Source: Malassezia japonica
Taxonomy: Eukaryota > Basidiomycota > Malasseziomycetes > Malasseziales > Malasseziaceae
DNA: 64,000 nt
Direction: 5' to 3'
Assembly (NCBI RefSeq): GCF_029542785.1
Contig: NC_083373.1
Location: 1-64,000 of the forward strand
The notes below the pieces were generated by a model. The model had not been told where the DNA came from. It was given only the letters and a program-made list of their open reading frames with translations, and searched no databases. Of the stretch, positions 1 to 9,074 are shown in pieces. The translations under genes and the position numbers were made by a program. Position 1 is the stretch's first letter. The number at the start of each line of letters is the position of its first letter.

Positions 1-390
1 AATCCTAATCCTAATCCTAATCCTAATCCTAATCCTAATCCTAATCCTAATCCTAATCCTAATCCTAATCCTAATCCTAATCCTAATCCTAATCCTAATC
101 CTAATCCTAATCCTAATCCTAATCCTAATCCTAATCCTAATCCTAATCCTAATCCTAATCCTAATCCTAATCCTAATCCTAATCCTAATCCTAATCCTAA
201 TCCTAATCCTAATCCTAATCCTAATCCTAATCCTAATCCTAATCCTAATCCTAATCCTAATCCTAATCCTAATCCTAATCCTAATCCTAATCCTAATCCT
301 AATCCTAATCCTAATCCTAATCCTAATCCTAATCCTAATCCTAATCCTAATCCTAATCCTAATCCTAATCCTAATCCTAATCCTAATCCT
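1..390. repeat. Telomere tract, (AATCCT)65; G-strand TTAGGA
   Basis: There are 65 uninterrupted perfect copies of a 6-bp unit from the first base. The C-rich strand runs 5' to 3' inward, as expected at a left chromosome end. The G-strand unit is TTAGGA, one base different from the TTAGGG of most fungi, including Ustilago. No TTAGGG unit is present. The orientation and terminal position make a genuine telomere more likely than an internal satellite. Confidence 0.9.
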
Positions 391-594
391 AATCCGACAT
401 CCTAATCCGACATCCTAATCCGACATCCTAATCCGACATCCTAATCCTAATCCTAATCCCATCCTAATCCGACATCCTAATCCGACATCCTAATCCGACA
501 TCCTAATCCGACATCCTAATCCGACATCCTAATCCGACATCCTAATCCGACATCCTAATCCGACATCCTAATCCGACATCCTAATCCGACATCC
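391..594. repeat. Subtelomeric 13-bp variant repeat, 14 copies
   Basis: Directly inside the telomere lie 14 copies of a 13-bp unit CCTAATCCGACAT, that is, one telomere unit plus a CCGACAT insertion. Four copies are followed by a short return to plain CCTAAT units and one CCCAT variant (about 440-462). Ten more copies follow. The array decays at about 594 into unique sequence (CTTCCCACTTCCCACTTCC). Confidence 0.9.
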
Positions 595-677
595 TTACGA
601 CTTCCCACTTCCCACTTCCATTGTGCATAAGAACTCTAGCGAAATGCGCAAGGCGTTATTACAGAGTCCGACGTTAG

Positions 678-1424
678 CTATAACAAATTTCTATAATCGT
701 ACCCCCACCAGCCCCAGCCCCATGCTCGATACGGTTTGCTTATCCGCATCCCCGGGTAAATGGTCCTATACGACGCTGATCTTTTCATATTTTCAATCAT
801 TTGTAGTTTCTCTTCTTTTGAAGCGGTAGCAGAGGGAAGCCCCGTGTTTGCAGGGTTACAGTCCGCCTTTTCAAACATCCTCCATAAGATCCGGTCTTGT
901 TTCCACGGAGATAATTTTGAGTATTGTCTCTCGAGCCCTTCCATCTGTTCCTCGACAAAGCTTTTATATGCCTTTTCCAATGCGCATTCAAACTTCAAAG
1001 GCCACGTTAATGTAGTCCAAATATGTTCTGGAAGTGATTTTAAATTAACCACTGCCTCATGGAATGTCAAAGCCCTCAATGTTACAGCATGTATCTCCAG
1101 TTGGTCCTTGACATCGCGGGGAGCACAGGAGGAAGCAAAGCTGTGATAGCGAGGTCCAAACGGCCCGAATGTTTTGGTTGGTTCTAGCGTGTCTTTCTCA
1201 TCTTGCGACGTGATTTGAGCTAACTCCTTCTTCTTCTTCAGCCTTCTTTCTCTTCTTTCTCTGCGCTCATCTGTCGCAGTCTTGCCTTTTGCACCTTGTT
1301 GCCACTTAGCTTCCTCTTCGGCTTCCAATGCGGCTGCTTCCTCCGCCTCTTTTTGCTCGGCTCGGGCTGCTTTCCTTGCCCGTCCAGCAAGAGCCTTTTC
1401 GCTTACTACATCAGTCAATTCAGG
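678..1424 (-). pseudogene. Ccdc124/Oxs1-like family member, start codon lost
   Basis: The frame is open from 1541 to 678 but has no ATG before the conserved body. The first codon matching the paralogue at 8177-8893 is TTG (about 1422-1424) where the paralogue has ATG. The protein has a charged coiled N-terminus (RARKAARAEQKEAEEA, then KWQQGAKG) and a C-terminal PWKQDRILWRMFEKADCNP block. This order resembles Ccdc124/Oxs1/Lso2 ribosome-associated proteins: an A/K/E-rich helix with W-x-x-GAK, then an N-P-x-x helix. No other break is seen, so it could still be translated if spliced to an upstream exon or started at a near-cognate codon. It is part of a duplication with 8177-9410. Confidence 0.6.
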
Positions 1425-1597
1425 TACACACCTTTGATCCGCATACTTCAAGAGACAGCTACAAGGACTCGGCAATTGTTTAACAAGTAGAATACCTGAT
1501 CTGCTAGTTGCCGATGATATATGGGTCGATTGTGTTGCCACCTGCCTCCTGTGGATTGCAACGCCACAGCCACTGCACGACTACGGATAATTAGCTC

Positions 1598-1900
1598 AAC
1601 TACATAGATCCCTGTGGCGTAGTCCAATGATCTCTCGCCGTGCCAAGACTGTTTGAGAAGAGATGCAATATTAAGGGCGAATTTGACCCTACACTGCGCC
1701 ACGCTAATGAATGGCCAATTACATGTGCCAATTCTGGATTTATGCACGCACAAGCCAAGATGTTGGAAATGACTCAGAATGGAGGATTTTCATGAGATGG
1801 TCTTCAGTAGGCCTGCATATAGTCCGTGTTAGGCGGTGAATATTTGGTTTGTCCCGGACGCAAATGATGGCCCTGTGTTTTGGTGACAGGAGTTTGCCCA
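1598..1900 (-). promoter_or_regulatory. Shared subtelomeric upstream module, copy 1
   Basis: This conserved non-coding block also occurs at 6850-7130 and 9075-9400, with a shorter match at 5230-5310. Landmarks are GCCAAGACTGTTT, then TATTAAGGGCGAATTTGACC (1669-1688), an AGGG...CCCT inverted pair, and a Gcn4/AP-1-like TGACTCA at 1770-1776. It lies about 350 bp upstream of the Ccdc124-like start position, consistent with a promoter carried along with the gene. The rest of 1425-2277 shows no gene that I can support. It also holds the upstream region of the + strand transporter. Confidence 0.5.
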
Positions 1901-2277
1901 AGTAGCAATCGCATTCATAACAGTGTCCAATATTCCAAGGCAACTTTAAAAATGTGGTTATGCTGCTGGTCGAACGGCCAAAGTCCGCTCTGAATTGAAC
2001 CCCTCGGAATACCTCCAATGAAGGTTATAGAATACGAAGCTAAACTCCATACCATATGATCGAGAGCCCAATCTACAGCTGTCTTAAATCCGCGGAGATT
2101 TGCTTTTTAAGACTTACTCCCGTGAACATTACGGAATTAAAACCACGTTTAAATATAGATATGAGGTACTCGTGACGTCATGTGGCCCATGCGTTTAACA
2201 TTGCGATGGGAACTTGATCATACATATAGGTGTGCATACTTGGTCCAAATCAAGAGGCCATCAAACACACTCCGCTT

Positions 2278-3780
2278 ATGAGGATGGGTCCAGGCCCAAA
2301 ACCATCGCAATATATCCAAGACCAGAATGTTTCCTATAAACACGAGCAAACAAAGGAATCGCAATCCTCATTGCTGAAGCGCTTCTTTTTCGTCTACCTC
2401 ATTGCTGTTCAGTTCGGTATTGACAGTACACTATGGCTGCCAACAGCTTTTTCGTATATTTCCACTCTGGTCACGCCTTCAGATGCACATTACTATCTCA
2501 GCGTCACCCAGCTATTGCCCGCAGCCATCCAGTTCTTGGTGTCCATCCTGGTGGGCCCTACAGTGGCATACTTCGGATGTTCATTGAAATGGCCCATGGT
2601 CTTTTTCATCATGTGCTCTTCCATTGGGAACTTTATATATTCATGTGCTGGTACCCATGCTATCGGCAATGTCTGGGCAATGATCGGGGGCAGAATGCTT
2701 TCTGGTCTAGCGAGCGGATCGTCATCTTTATCAATGACATATATTGTTGTCTCATCAAGCACCGAGGAAAGACTAAAAGCACTTTCTAATTACCGAACTT
2801 TTGCTGGGATTGCACTTGTTGTTGGACCAATTTTGAGTCTCGCACTAACAACATTCACCTTCATGATTGGCAACTTTGAGGTGAGCGGGAACAACGCCCC
2901 TACATTTGTATCGTCCGGTATTTCACTGTGTATTGCCATCATAACTGCGATCGCTGTACAAGATAAGCAGGCAAACCAATTGAATTTCCTGAAAGTACTA
3001 TGCAGTCACCAGGATGCAATGTTCCAGGGAGGAAGATTGGTTTGGCTAATTCCGCTGCTTGGGCTTTCTTTGCTGTTCATCTCATCATTTCTCATGGCGG
3101 ACGTACTGTATCTAATGTCTGACCTTATGCGCTCTCCTGATCACTGGGGACTTGGTTTAACCCTCATATCCGGGTTACAAGCTGCTGTATTCTTAGTCGC
3201 ACTTATTGGAAGCATTTTCACGGAAACGATGCGCAAAACCATTGGAAAGCATACGAAAGAATGGTTTCCAGCTCAAAGCCTAGTACAACTGAAAGATACA
3301 GAACTTCAAACCAAGAACAAGCCATATTCGCTTGCTCAAACCCTTGTACCAGAGCTCCTCCTTTCAGTGCTATCATTTTGCACCACAATTCTTGGTGCAA
3401 TATTGGTCATTATTGGCCTCGCTATATTGGACAAGGAAAAGTCAATGCGCAGCGGAATTGCTGGTTCAGTTGCATGCTTCTTAATTGGTTGCGCAGTAAC
3501 GATGATTGCTTACAACATACAAGCTGCGTCATTACCATCACTATACTCAAAAAGCCTTCCAGTAAAGCTTCGAGCTGTCCTCACACCATGGTATGGAGCT
3601 ACAGTCGCTTTGGGCAAGCTTGCCGCACCACCAATTGTAGAAAGGATTGGTGCTACGCGGACCGATAATAAGGGGTGGATTGGGTCGCAAGCACTGTGCA
3701 TTGCAATGGCTTTTCTTGCTGCTCTTACCCTTTCTTGTACAGTACGGAAGTTTGTCAATTCAATAATATATCAAAACTAG
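2278..3780 (+). CDS. MFS transporter, MFSD8/CLN7-like, 12 TM
   Basis: A single-exon gene for 500 aa, starting at the ATGAGGATG cluster; the frame upstream of it begins with GTG. About 12 hydrophobic segments can be counted, with a central hydrophilic loop around residues 320-350. The GGRMLSGLASGSSSLSMTYI stretch in TM4-5 and the SLYSKSLPVKLRAVLTPWYG stretch near the C-terminus resemble the MFSD8/CLN7 branch of the major facilitator superfamily (GR-x-x-x-G-x-G in TM4; SLYSK plus G...LG...P late). The substrate is unknown. Codon use is AT-rich like the rest of the subtelomere. It is divergent from the Ccdc124-like copy across about 850 bp. Confidence 0.8.
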   Translation: MRMGPGPKPSQYIQDQNVSYKHEQTKESQSSLLKRFFFVYLIAVQFGIDSTLWLPTAFSYISTLVTPSDAHYYLSVTQLLPAAIQFLVSILVGPTVAYFGCSLKWPMVFFIMCSSIGNFIYSCAGTHAIGNVWAMIGGRMLSGLASGSSSLSMTYIVVSSSTEERLKALSNYRTFAGIALVVGPILSLALTTFTFMIGNFEVSGNNAPTFVSSGISLCIAIITAIAVQDKQANQLNFLKVLCSHQDAMFQGGRLVWLIPLLGLSLLFISSFLMADVLYLMSDLMRSPDHWGLGLTLISGLQAAVFLVALIGSIFTETMRKTIGKHTKEWFPAQSLVQLKDTELQTKNKPYSLAQTLVPELLLSVLSFCTTILGAILVIIGLAILDKEKSMRSGIAGSVACFLIGCAVTMIAYNIQAASLPSLYSKSLPVKLRAVLTPWYGATVALGKLAAPPIVERIGATRTDNKGWIGSQALCIAMAFLAALTLSCTVRKFVNSIIYQN

Positions 3781-4404
3781 TCCTCCATAGAATTCTAAAT
3801 GCCGCATCCTCGTTAATGTGATTTTGGCCTAATTTGGCCCTTTTCATGCAGCCTCCACCTGTTATGCTCAGGCCGGGCGATCATTATATTCCACCCCGAG
3901 CAATGAAGCGAATATGCGATCATCACTAAGGACTTTGGAACCCCGCGCCTTGACACACCTTGTGTACTAGGCCGCCATTCTTCCCATTGGTCTTCATGGT
4001 CAAATGATAGGGTATGATGAGTTGAACATGCAACTATGAGTATAATGGCTTCTATTGTACAACTCACGTTGTGAATACAGGGGATGACTTGATGAAGCAA
4101 TCCAGGCCTGAATTCTTGAGTAAAATTAGTAGAGCAAATCTTGACATGACATATTTGCGCAAATTTTTAAAAAGTTGTAAAGGTGAATAACCCCTAGCCC
4201 ACCCTCATCGGAGTCACACTCCTACACATGGTAGTACACAATGAAAAATACCCCGTGCAGTTGTACACAATCTGGGCTGCACTGTTGGCCAATTGCGGCG
4301 GTCATCCTGCCCCAGGATGCTCTGCTAAGATGGGGTGTCCGGGATTAAGCTGCCCGGACGCAGCTTGTGTACGCTAGTGTGACTTCCGATTACCGTCTTC
4401 GCCT
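3781..4404. other. Intergenic, no gene seen
   Basis: No convincing ORF. From about 4144 it is homologous to 5633 onward (see the duplication entries). The part next to the gene is more GC-rich and includes the 3' flank shared by both DIP1984 copies. Confidence 0.6.
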
Positions 4405-4920
4405 TTACAACAGATCAGCCTCCCAGTTCAGTCGTTGGATCTTGGTGTCCAGCTCTCTGTACTCCTTTGCGAGCTGGTCGACTCTTGCTTGCATGTCCTT
4501 GACCTTTACCGTGCTAACGTAGCGCACCTCGGTGCGCGTGTAGCGGTCCTGTGACGTGCTGGCCCTAGTGGCGAGATCCGAGTAGAGCTTTCTCCGCTTC
4601 AGAGCCATGTCCCTGAAGGCGATGGCATCAGTAAGCGAGTACTTCTCGTCAAACTTGGTCTCGGTGTTCGTCTTGTTGATGCGCCGGATGAGTAGGTCCA
4701 GGCGGTCGAGAACCTTGTTGGCCTCGGTGAGAAGCTCCTCGGGGTCCTCTGCAGGCTCATCGCCCTCTTGCACACGGGCGACTCGAAGAATACGTTGCTG
4801 GAGTTGCTCATATTGCCGCTGCGCCTCAGCGCGCTCTGCTAGGGCCTCTGCTAGCTTCATTGTAAGATCGCCCTGTGTATGAAGGGAAGGGAGGTGAGAT
4901 GGCGCGTTAATATAGGTTTA
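4144..4920 (-). repeat. Segmental duplication, copy 1 (DIP1984 gene plus 3' flank)
   Basis: It aligns with 5633-6420. The match starts about 250 bp beyond the stop codon (CATGACATATTTGC here, CATGCTCTATTTGC there), runs through the CACACTCCTACAC and CAATCTGGGCTGCACTGT landmarks and the whole gene, and fades just upstream of the ATG. Copies have diverged substantially, so the duplication is not recent. Confidence 0.8.
4405..4860 (-). CDS. DIP1984 family protein (bacterial-type), copy 1
   Basis: A 151-aa intronless ORF with an ATG start. The pattern MKLAEALAERAEAQ, then VARVQEGDEPAEDPEELL, IRRINKTN, DRYTRTEVRYVSTV and a C-terminal LNWEADLL is that of the bacterial DIP1984 family (DUF6847; some databases carry the legacy name septicolysin). 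The family is common in actinobacteria and firmicutes. It is an all-helical protein with no signal peptide or membrane segment. Its function is not established; the legacy name is not evidence of toxicity. Length is normal for the family. The combination of no intron, a family known mainly from bacteria and a subtelomeric site points to horizontal transfer (inference). A reverse-strand TATATTAA lies about 45 bp upstream. Confidence 0.8.
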   Translation of the reverse strand: MKLAEALAERAEAQRQYEQLQQRILRVARVQEGDEPAEDPEELLTEANKVLDRLDLLIRRINKTNTETKFDEKYSLTDAIAFRDMALKRRKLYSDLATRASTSQDRYTRTEVRYVSTVKVKDMQARVDQLAKEYRELDTKIQRLNWEADLL

Positions 4921-5632
4921 GCGCGAACTATCATCGAGTCATCCACGCCACAGTGACTCAAGACTGTGTAAAGGATTGTGATTCAACGCCACAAACGGTG
5001 TGCAGTGCCTGCAGCTGGCCCTGAAATCTAGCCTGCTACTCGCCAAGAAAGGGGCAAAATTTTCTCTCTTACGCTTGCATGCAGCACACCTGAAGAGGTC
5101 CGTTCCTGATTTGTTCACCTTTGTTCAAGTACAGTTTTCTTTTCCTCAGACCAGTGCGAGTTTCAAATTTCCTCCACTCGGCCCAATCTCGTGTGGTGAT
5201 TTGTTCTGGTCCGTGCGCGTTCTGCTTGCAGGTGGCAAATGACTCAGATTGCCCGCATTTTATACGGTGTACTTCAGTGGCCATCGCATCTAGGCTGTAT
5301 GGTGCTAAGTGGATGTCGTAAATTGATCTTATTGGGTATGAACATAGGTGAAGAGACTTTATTGAACCACAATCTTCCTTAGATGCGTTCGCACGATCGT
5401 GAGCTATGCGATCGACTTTGAGCTCTCATACCTTGGCGTCCATAGGGCCGATCTCTGCATATTTTCCAAAGCAATATAGAGTACGATGATACTATGGGCC
5501 TCTAGCTAAGGCTATAATAAATCATATTACACAAACCATATTGTCAAAGTATGGCATTCGTCCAATGCTTCATTTACAGAAACAGTTCTCGCCTCGAGTC
5601 TTTTGAATGGCATTGGTGGAGCGCATCCTTGT
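4861..5632. other. Intergenic with partial upstream module
   Basis: No supportable gene. At 5230-5310 there is a partial copy of the module seen upstream of the other subtelomeric minus-strand genes: GGTGGCAAATGACTCAGATT at 5231-5250, with TGACTCA at 5240-5246, then a diverged GCATTTTATACGG...GGTGCTAAG tail. It is about 380 bp upstream of the DIP1984 copy 1 start. The TTAAGGGC part is missing here. Confidence 0.5.
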
Positions 5633-6420
5633 CATGCTCTATTTGCAGGATAGATTTGGAAAATAGTAAAGTTATAAAGGTGTATAACCCCTGACCCGCC
5701 CTCACCGGGGCCACACTCCTACACGTGGTAGTACACGATAGACAATACCCTGTGGTTATTGTAAGCAATCTGGGCTGCACTGTGGCCAAAATCGGCGGTG
5801 TCCTGCCCCAAGACCTCTGCTGCTCATATGACCGGCTTACACTGTCCGGTCTCAGTTTGTGTACGCTAGTGTGGTTTCCGGTTACCGTCTTTGCCTTTAC
5901 AACAGATCCGTCTCCCAGTTCCGTTTTTGGATATTGGTATCAAGCACTCTGTACTCCGCTCCCAGCTGGTCCACTTGCGCCTGAACTTCCTTGATATTTA
6001 CTGTACTGATGTACCGTAACTCATTGCGTCTGTAGCGGTCTTGCGTCGTGTTGGCTTCGTCGGCTAACTCTGAGTAGAGCTCTTTCCGCTTCATCACCAT
6101 GTCCCTCAATGCAATTGCATCAGCAAGTGAATATTCGTCACCAATGTCACCAAACTTAGTACTCGAGTTCGTCTTATTGATCCGCCGAATAAGCAAGATC
6201 AGGCGATCGAGGACCTTGTTGCCCTCTGCGAGTAGTTCTTTGGGACTTTCTGCAGGCTCGTCGCCCTCTTGTACTCGGGCAACTCGATAAAGTCGCAATG
6301 TAATGTTTTCATATTTTCTTTGCGCATCGGCGCGCTCTGCTAGGGCCTCGGCCAGTTTCATTCTAAAGTAGATTTGAGCATGTAGTAAGTGAGGTGAAGT
6401 GGCGCTCTTAAATAGTTTCA
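5633..6420 (-). repeat. Segmental duplication, copy 2
   Basis: Second copy of the block at 4144-4920 in the same orientation, about 1.5 kb further in. It carries the second DIP1984 gene. Confidence 0.8.
5897..6361 (-). CDS. DIP1984 family protein (bacterial-type), copy 2
   Basis: 154 aa from ATG 6361. The frame extends upstream to 6451 but only from a GTG, and homology begins at MKLAEAL. By eye it shares about two thirds of residues with copy 1, including VARVQEGDEPAE, LLIRRINKTN and the WETDLL end, with a two-residue insertion (GD) before DEYSLADAI. Both copies keep full family length and an intact frame despite clear divergence, which suggests selection on both. The base composition is AT-richer than copy 1. 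The function is unknown. Confidence 0.8.
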   Translation of the reverse strand: MKLAEALAERADAQRKYENITLRLYRVARVQEGDEPAESPKELLAEGNKVLDRLILLIRRINKTNSSTKFGDIGDEYSLADAIALRDMVMKRKELYSELADEANTTQDRYRRNELRYISTVNIKEVQAQVDQLGAEYRVLDTNIQKRNWETDLL

Positions 6421-6849
6421 GCAACGCAGCATGGAAACATCTGCGCCACACCGCTAAAAGAAAAAATAGGGCGAATTGTTCCTATGCAACGCCACTCGGA
6501 GGAACTTGGTCGCAATTAGCCCTTGAATCTAGCCTACCATATGCCAAGATTGAATAATAATTTATCCATTCTTGCGCGCATCTGCAGTACAATCCGAAGG
6601 GGCCTGTTTTTGATTAGCTCTCCAGATATCGCGTGGTGTGAAGCTTTCTCTGATGCTCACTTTCGTACGAAGTAGTTTGATCCATGACCTCGCTAGTTCA
6701 TTTGATACGCCCAAGTGAAATGGGGTCAGAATAAATGCATCAATGGTTTGGCAGACTGTGGCTTATTATGTAACAAGGGAAAACTGGATGAGGATGTCGG
6801 TTTATACTACATACCCGTTGCAAAAGCATGGATAATCTGTACTCCCAGC
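6362..6849. other. Intergenic, nothing recognised
   Basis: AT-rich spacer between DIP1984 copy 2 and the upstream module at 6850. It contains only a short open frame (6715-6909) with no homology that I recognise. Confidence 0.5.
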
Positions 6850-7130
6850 ACTAGCAATCCCTGCAATGTCCAACAATCGCTCGTTATGCCAAGACTATTT
6901 CAAATGTGATACAATATTAAGGGCGAATTTGACCCTAGAGGTGCATCAGGCTTTTTCTTCGAGCGACCAATTACGCTAGCCTATTTTGAATTTATGTATG
7001 CACAAGCCAAGGTGTGGCAAATGACTCAGATTGAGGCATTCTCATAAGATGGTCTACGGCAGGTTTGCATATAGCTTGCACTGGGCGCTAAGGTGTTTAG
7101 TTTGCCCGAAAGGCAAGTGTAAATAACGGA
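6850..7130 (-). promoter_or_regulatory. Shared subtelomeric upstream module, copy 2
   Basis: GCCAAGACTATTT, TATTAAGGGCGAATTTGACC (6915-6934), CACAAGCCAAGGTGTGGC and TGACTCA (7022-7028) match the module upstream of the two Ccdc124-like genes almost base for base in the core. Here the gene on its left is DIP1984 copy 2, about 660 bp away. It could drive that gene or be a leftover from a lost gene copy. Confidence 0.5.
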
Positions 7131-7328
7131 CGTAGAGCAATTAATTCAGCATCGTACTAGAATGAGCGCGAGGCATTAATCATAGACGTGACCGCCCGGG
7201 ATTCAGCTGTGCTACAATACTGTGGCGATGAAAATGAAATGCGATCAACAGACTTCTACTTGACGCCTAAGCAAAGATTCTAGGACTAGCAATAATTTCA
7301 AATATCATCCAACGCCATAGTATTTGGC

Positions 7329-8015
7329 TTACTTTTCTGCTATTCCTATATCTTGTTCATCAGCGTATTTTAGGTCTTGAAAGTTGATTAACTTTCCAGG
7401 GAGTACATATTTCCCGTTTCTGTGTAGTGCAATCCAGTCGTCGAGTTTAAAATATTCTCGTTCCCAGTAAAACCGTGTTTCAAATTTCAAATCCGACAAC
7501 TTCCCATACAGAGGAAGAGGAGCATATCCACCGTCTTGCTTCGCTTTATTTGCGTCATCATCGGTTATCTTTTCGTATGATCTGTTGAGGCACGAACAAA
7601 ACCCTCTGCGACTGCGACCACCTGTCTCTATAATGCAATTGAACTCTTTCCAGGTTAGTGGATAGAACAAATAGTGACTTGAAGCATATATTTTCATCTT
7701 CCTTAAAACAATATTTTGTATTCTCATGAACTCATTTGTCCATTCATCGTCTTTTCCGACACCTGGTTGACTCACTTCAATTTGGTCCTCCTCTGGTGCA
7801 AATAGAAAATACCAATCGTCCGCAAAACTGCCGAACTTTCCTAGGATGGCGTCAACATATTCCGACATCATCCGGCCCCAATCTATACCACGCAAAGCAG
7901 CGTCGATTAACAGGCGGTGATCAATAGACGGTAATTTGAATATGGACGAACACTTGTTCTTATAGCCACCTGAATCAGCAAAGGTTCGGATCCGATAAAA
8001 ATCTTCATTGTTCAT
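7329..8015 (-). CDS. Hypothetical protein, orphan-like
   Basis: 228 aa from ATG 8015; the frame reaches 8027 only through a TTG. It is soluble, with no signal peptide or membrane span. Aromatic-rich segments occur (DDWYFLFAPEEDQ, SSHYLFYPLTWKEF, TRFYWEREYFKLDDWI), and there is a small Cys cluster (GFCSCLNRSYEK). I do not recognise the family. The intact frame, W/Y/F content and acidic-basic alternation argue for a real protein. It lies between the two duplications. Base use is AT-rich like its neighbours. Confidence 0.55.
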   Translation of the reverse strand: MNNEDFYRIRTFADSGGYKNKCSSIFKLPSIDHRLLIDAALRGIDWGRMMSEYVDAILGKFGSFADDWYFLFAPEEDQIEVSQPGVGKDDEWTNEFMRIQNIVLRKMKIYASSHYLFYPLTWKEFNCIIETGGRSRRGFCSCLNRSYEKITDDDANKAKQDGGYAPLPLYGKLSDLKFETRFYWEREYFKLDDWIALHRNGKYVLPGKLINFQDLKYADEQDIGIAEK

Positions 8016-8176
8016 TCTTCCAAGCAACCAGTGCTGGCCAAGAGCAAGGTGCTAAAATGCGGTTAATGCATTCAAAACTGCCCTTGTTTACAAAACGGTG
8101 CCGGAAAATACTAAGTAAATTTCCAAGGTGGGTGATACAGTGGGCATAGATTAACAATAAGGTTATGTATGAGATT

Positions 8177-8893
8177 CTATCCATGCCACAACCCCAAAGA
8201 TCGGTACTTCTTACCAATTCGCATCCCTGGGTATATGGTCCTGTACGAGAGCGAATTCTTCATATCTTCAAGCATTTTCAACTTTTCTTCTTTCTGGGCC
8301 GTAGCAGAGGGGAGCCCTTCATTTGCAGGATTACAAACCGCCTTTTCAAACGCCCTCCATAATATGCGATCCTGTTTCCAAGGCGCCAAGTTTGGGTTGT
8401 TTTTTTGAGGCTTTTCATTCTCATGCTCTAGGAAGCTTTGGTAGGCTCGCTCCAATTTATGCTCAAAAGGAATCTTGCCAAAAATATACCAAGTACGATC
8501 CGGAAATGAATTCAAGGTCTCCATTGCCTCGTTGAATGACATGGCCTTCAAAGTTACAATATGTTTGTCCAGCTGGTACTCGATTTCGCGACAGTCCCCG
8601 CAGGAGGAAACAAAATTGTGGTAGTGAGGTCCAAACGGTGCCGATGTTTTGATTGGCTCTGACACTTTTTTCTCATCTTGCAAAGTAATTTGAGCCAGCT
8701 CATTCTTCTTTCTTAATCTTTTGTCGGCTTTTTGTCTGCGCTCATCCGCCGCAGTCCAGCCTTTTGCGCCTTCTTCCCACTTTGCTTCCTCCTCCGCTTC
8801 TGCCGCGGCAGCCTTTTCCTCTTTTTTTCGTTCTGCTTTGGCTGCCTTTCGTGCTCGCCCTGCAATAGCCTTTTCGCTCACTACGTCAGCCAT
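8177..8893 (-). CDS. Ccdc124/Oxs1-like protein (subtelomeric family)
   Basis: 238 aa, clean ATG at 8893, no intron. Residues about 8-75 form a charged A/K/E-rich helix (RARKAAKAERKKEEKAAAAE, KWEEGAKG, KADKRLRKKNELAQ). The C-terminal third has ERAYQSFLEHENEKPQKNNP, APWKQDRILWRAFEKAVCNP. This layout (Ala/Lys helix, W-x-x-GAK, then an A-F/Y-x-x-F-E...NP...L...L-x-x-x-F/W helix with a late NP) is that of the Ccdc124/Oxs1/Lso2 family, which binds idle ribosomes and in fission yeast acts in oxidative-stress transcription. The central insert (APFGPHYHNFVSSCGDCREI) is not typical of the family. It may be a lineage-specific subtelomeric derivative; its role is inferred only. It is the paralogue of the damaged copy at 678-1424. 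Confidence 0.6.
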   Translation of the reverse strand: MADVVSEKAIAGRARKAAKAERKKEEKAAAAEAEEEAKWEEGAKGWTAADERRQKADKRLRKKNELAQITLQDEKKVSEPIKTSAPFGPHYHNFVSSCGDCREIEYQLDKHIVTLKAMSFNEAMETLNSFPDRTWYIFGKIPFEHKLERAYQSFLEHENEKPQKNNPNLAPWKQDRILWRAFEKAVCNPANEGLPSATAQKEEKLKMLEDMKNSLSYRTIYPGMRIGKKYRSLGLWHG

Positions 8894-9074
8894 TCAAGAC
8901 ACAAACCCCTTATCGGCATTGGACTCAGTGGTACTTCACCGAATACGTGGTATACCAGGTCAACAAATTGCCAACGTACTTATAAGTGACGACCGTATTG
9001 CCACCTGCCTCTCAAGGAATTCAGCGCCACATCTACAGCACGACTACGGATAATTTGTGCTTGCCAACCTGACC

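Noticed and set aside
1..594. CRISPR-like or satellite array
   Set aside because: Units are contiguous without spacers and lie at a chromosome end; telomere fits.
2230..2277. Upstream extension of the MFS transporter
   Set aside because: Begins at GTG; no support for non-ATG start when an ATG pair follows.
3813..4100. 95-codon minus-strand frame
   Set aside because: No homology, partly inside non-coding spacer; composition is not protein-like.
4405..6361. Toxin interpretation of the DIP1984 copies (legacy name septicolysin)
   Set aside because: The name is historical; no signal peptide, pore or enzymatic motif is visible.
6715..6909. 64-codon frame in the spacer
   Set aside because: Short, no homology and no conservation with the duplicated blocks.
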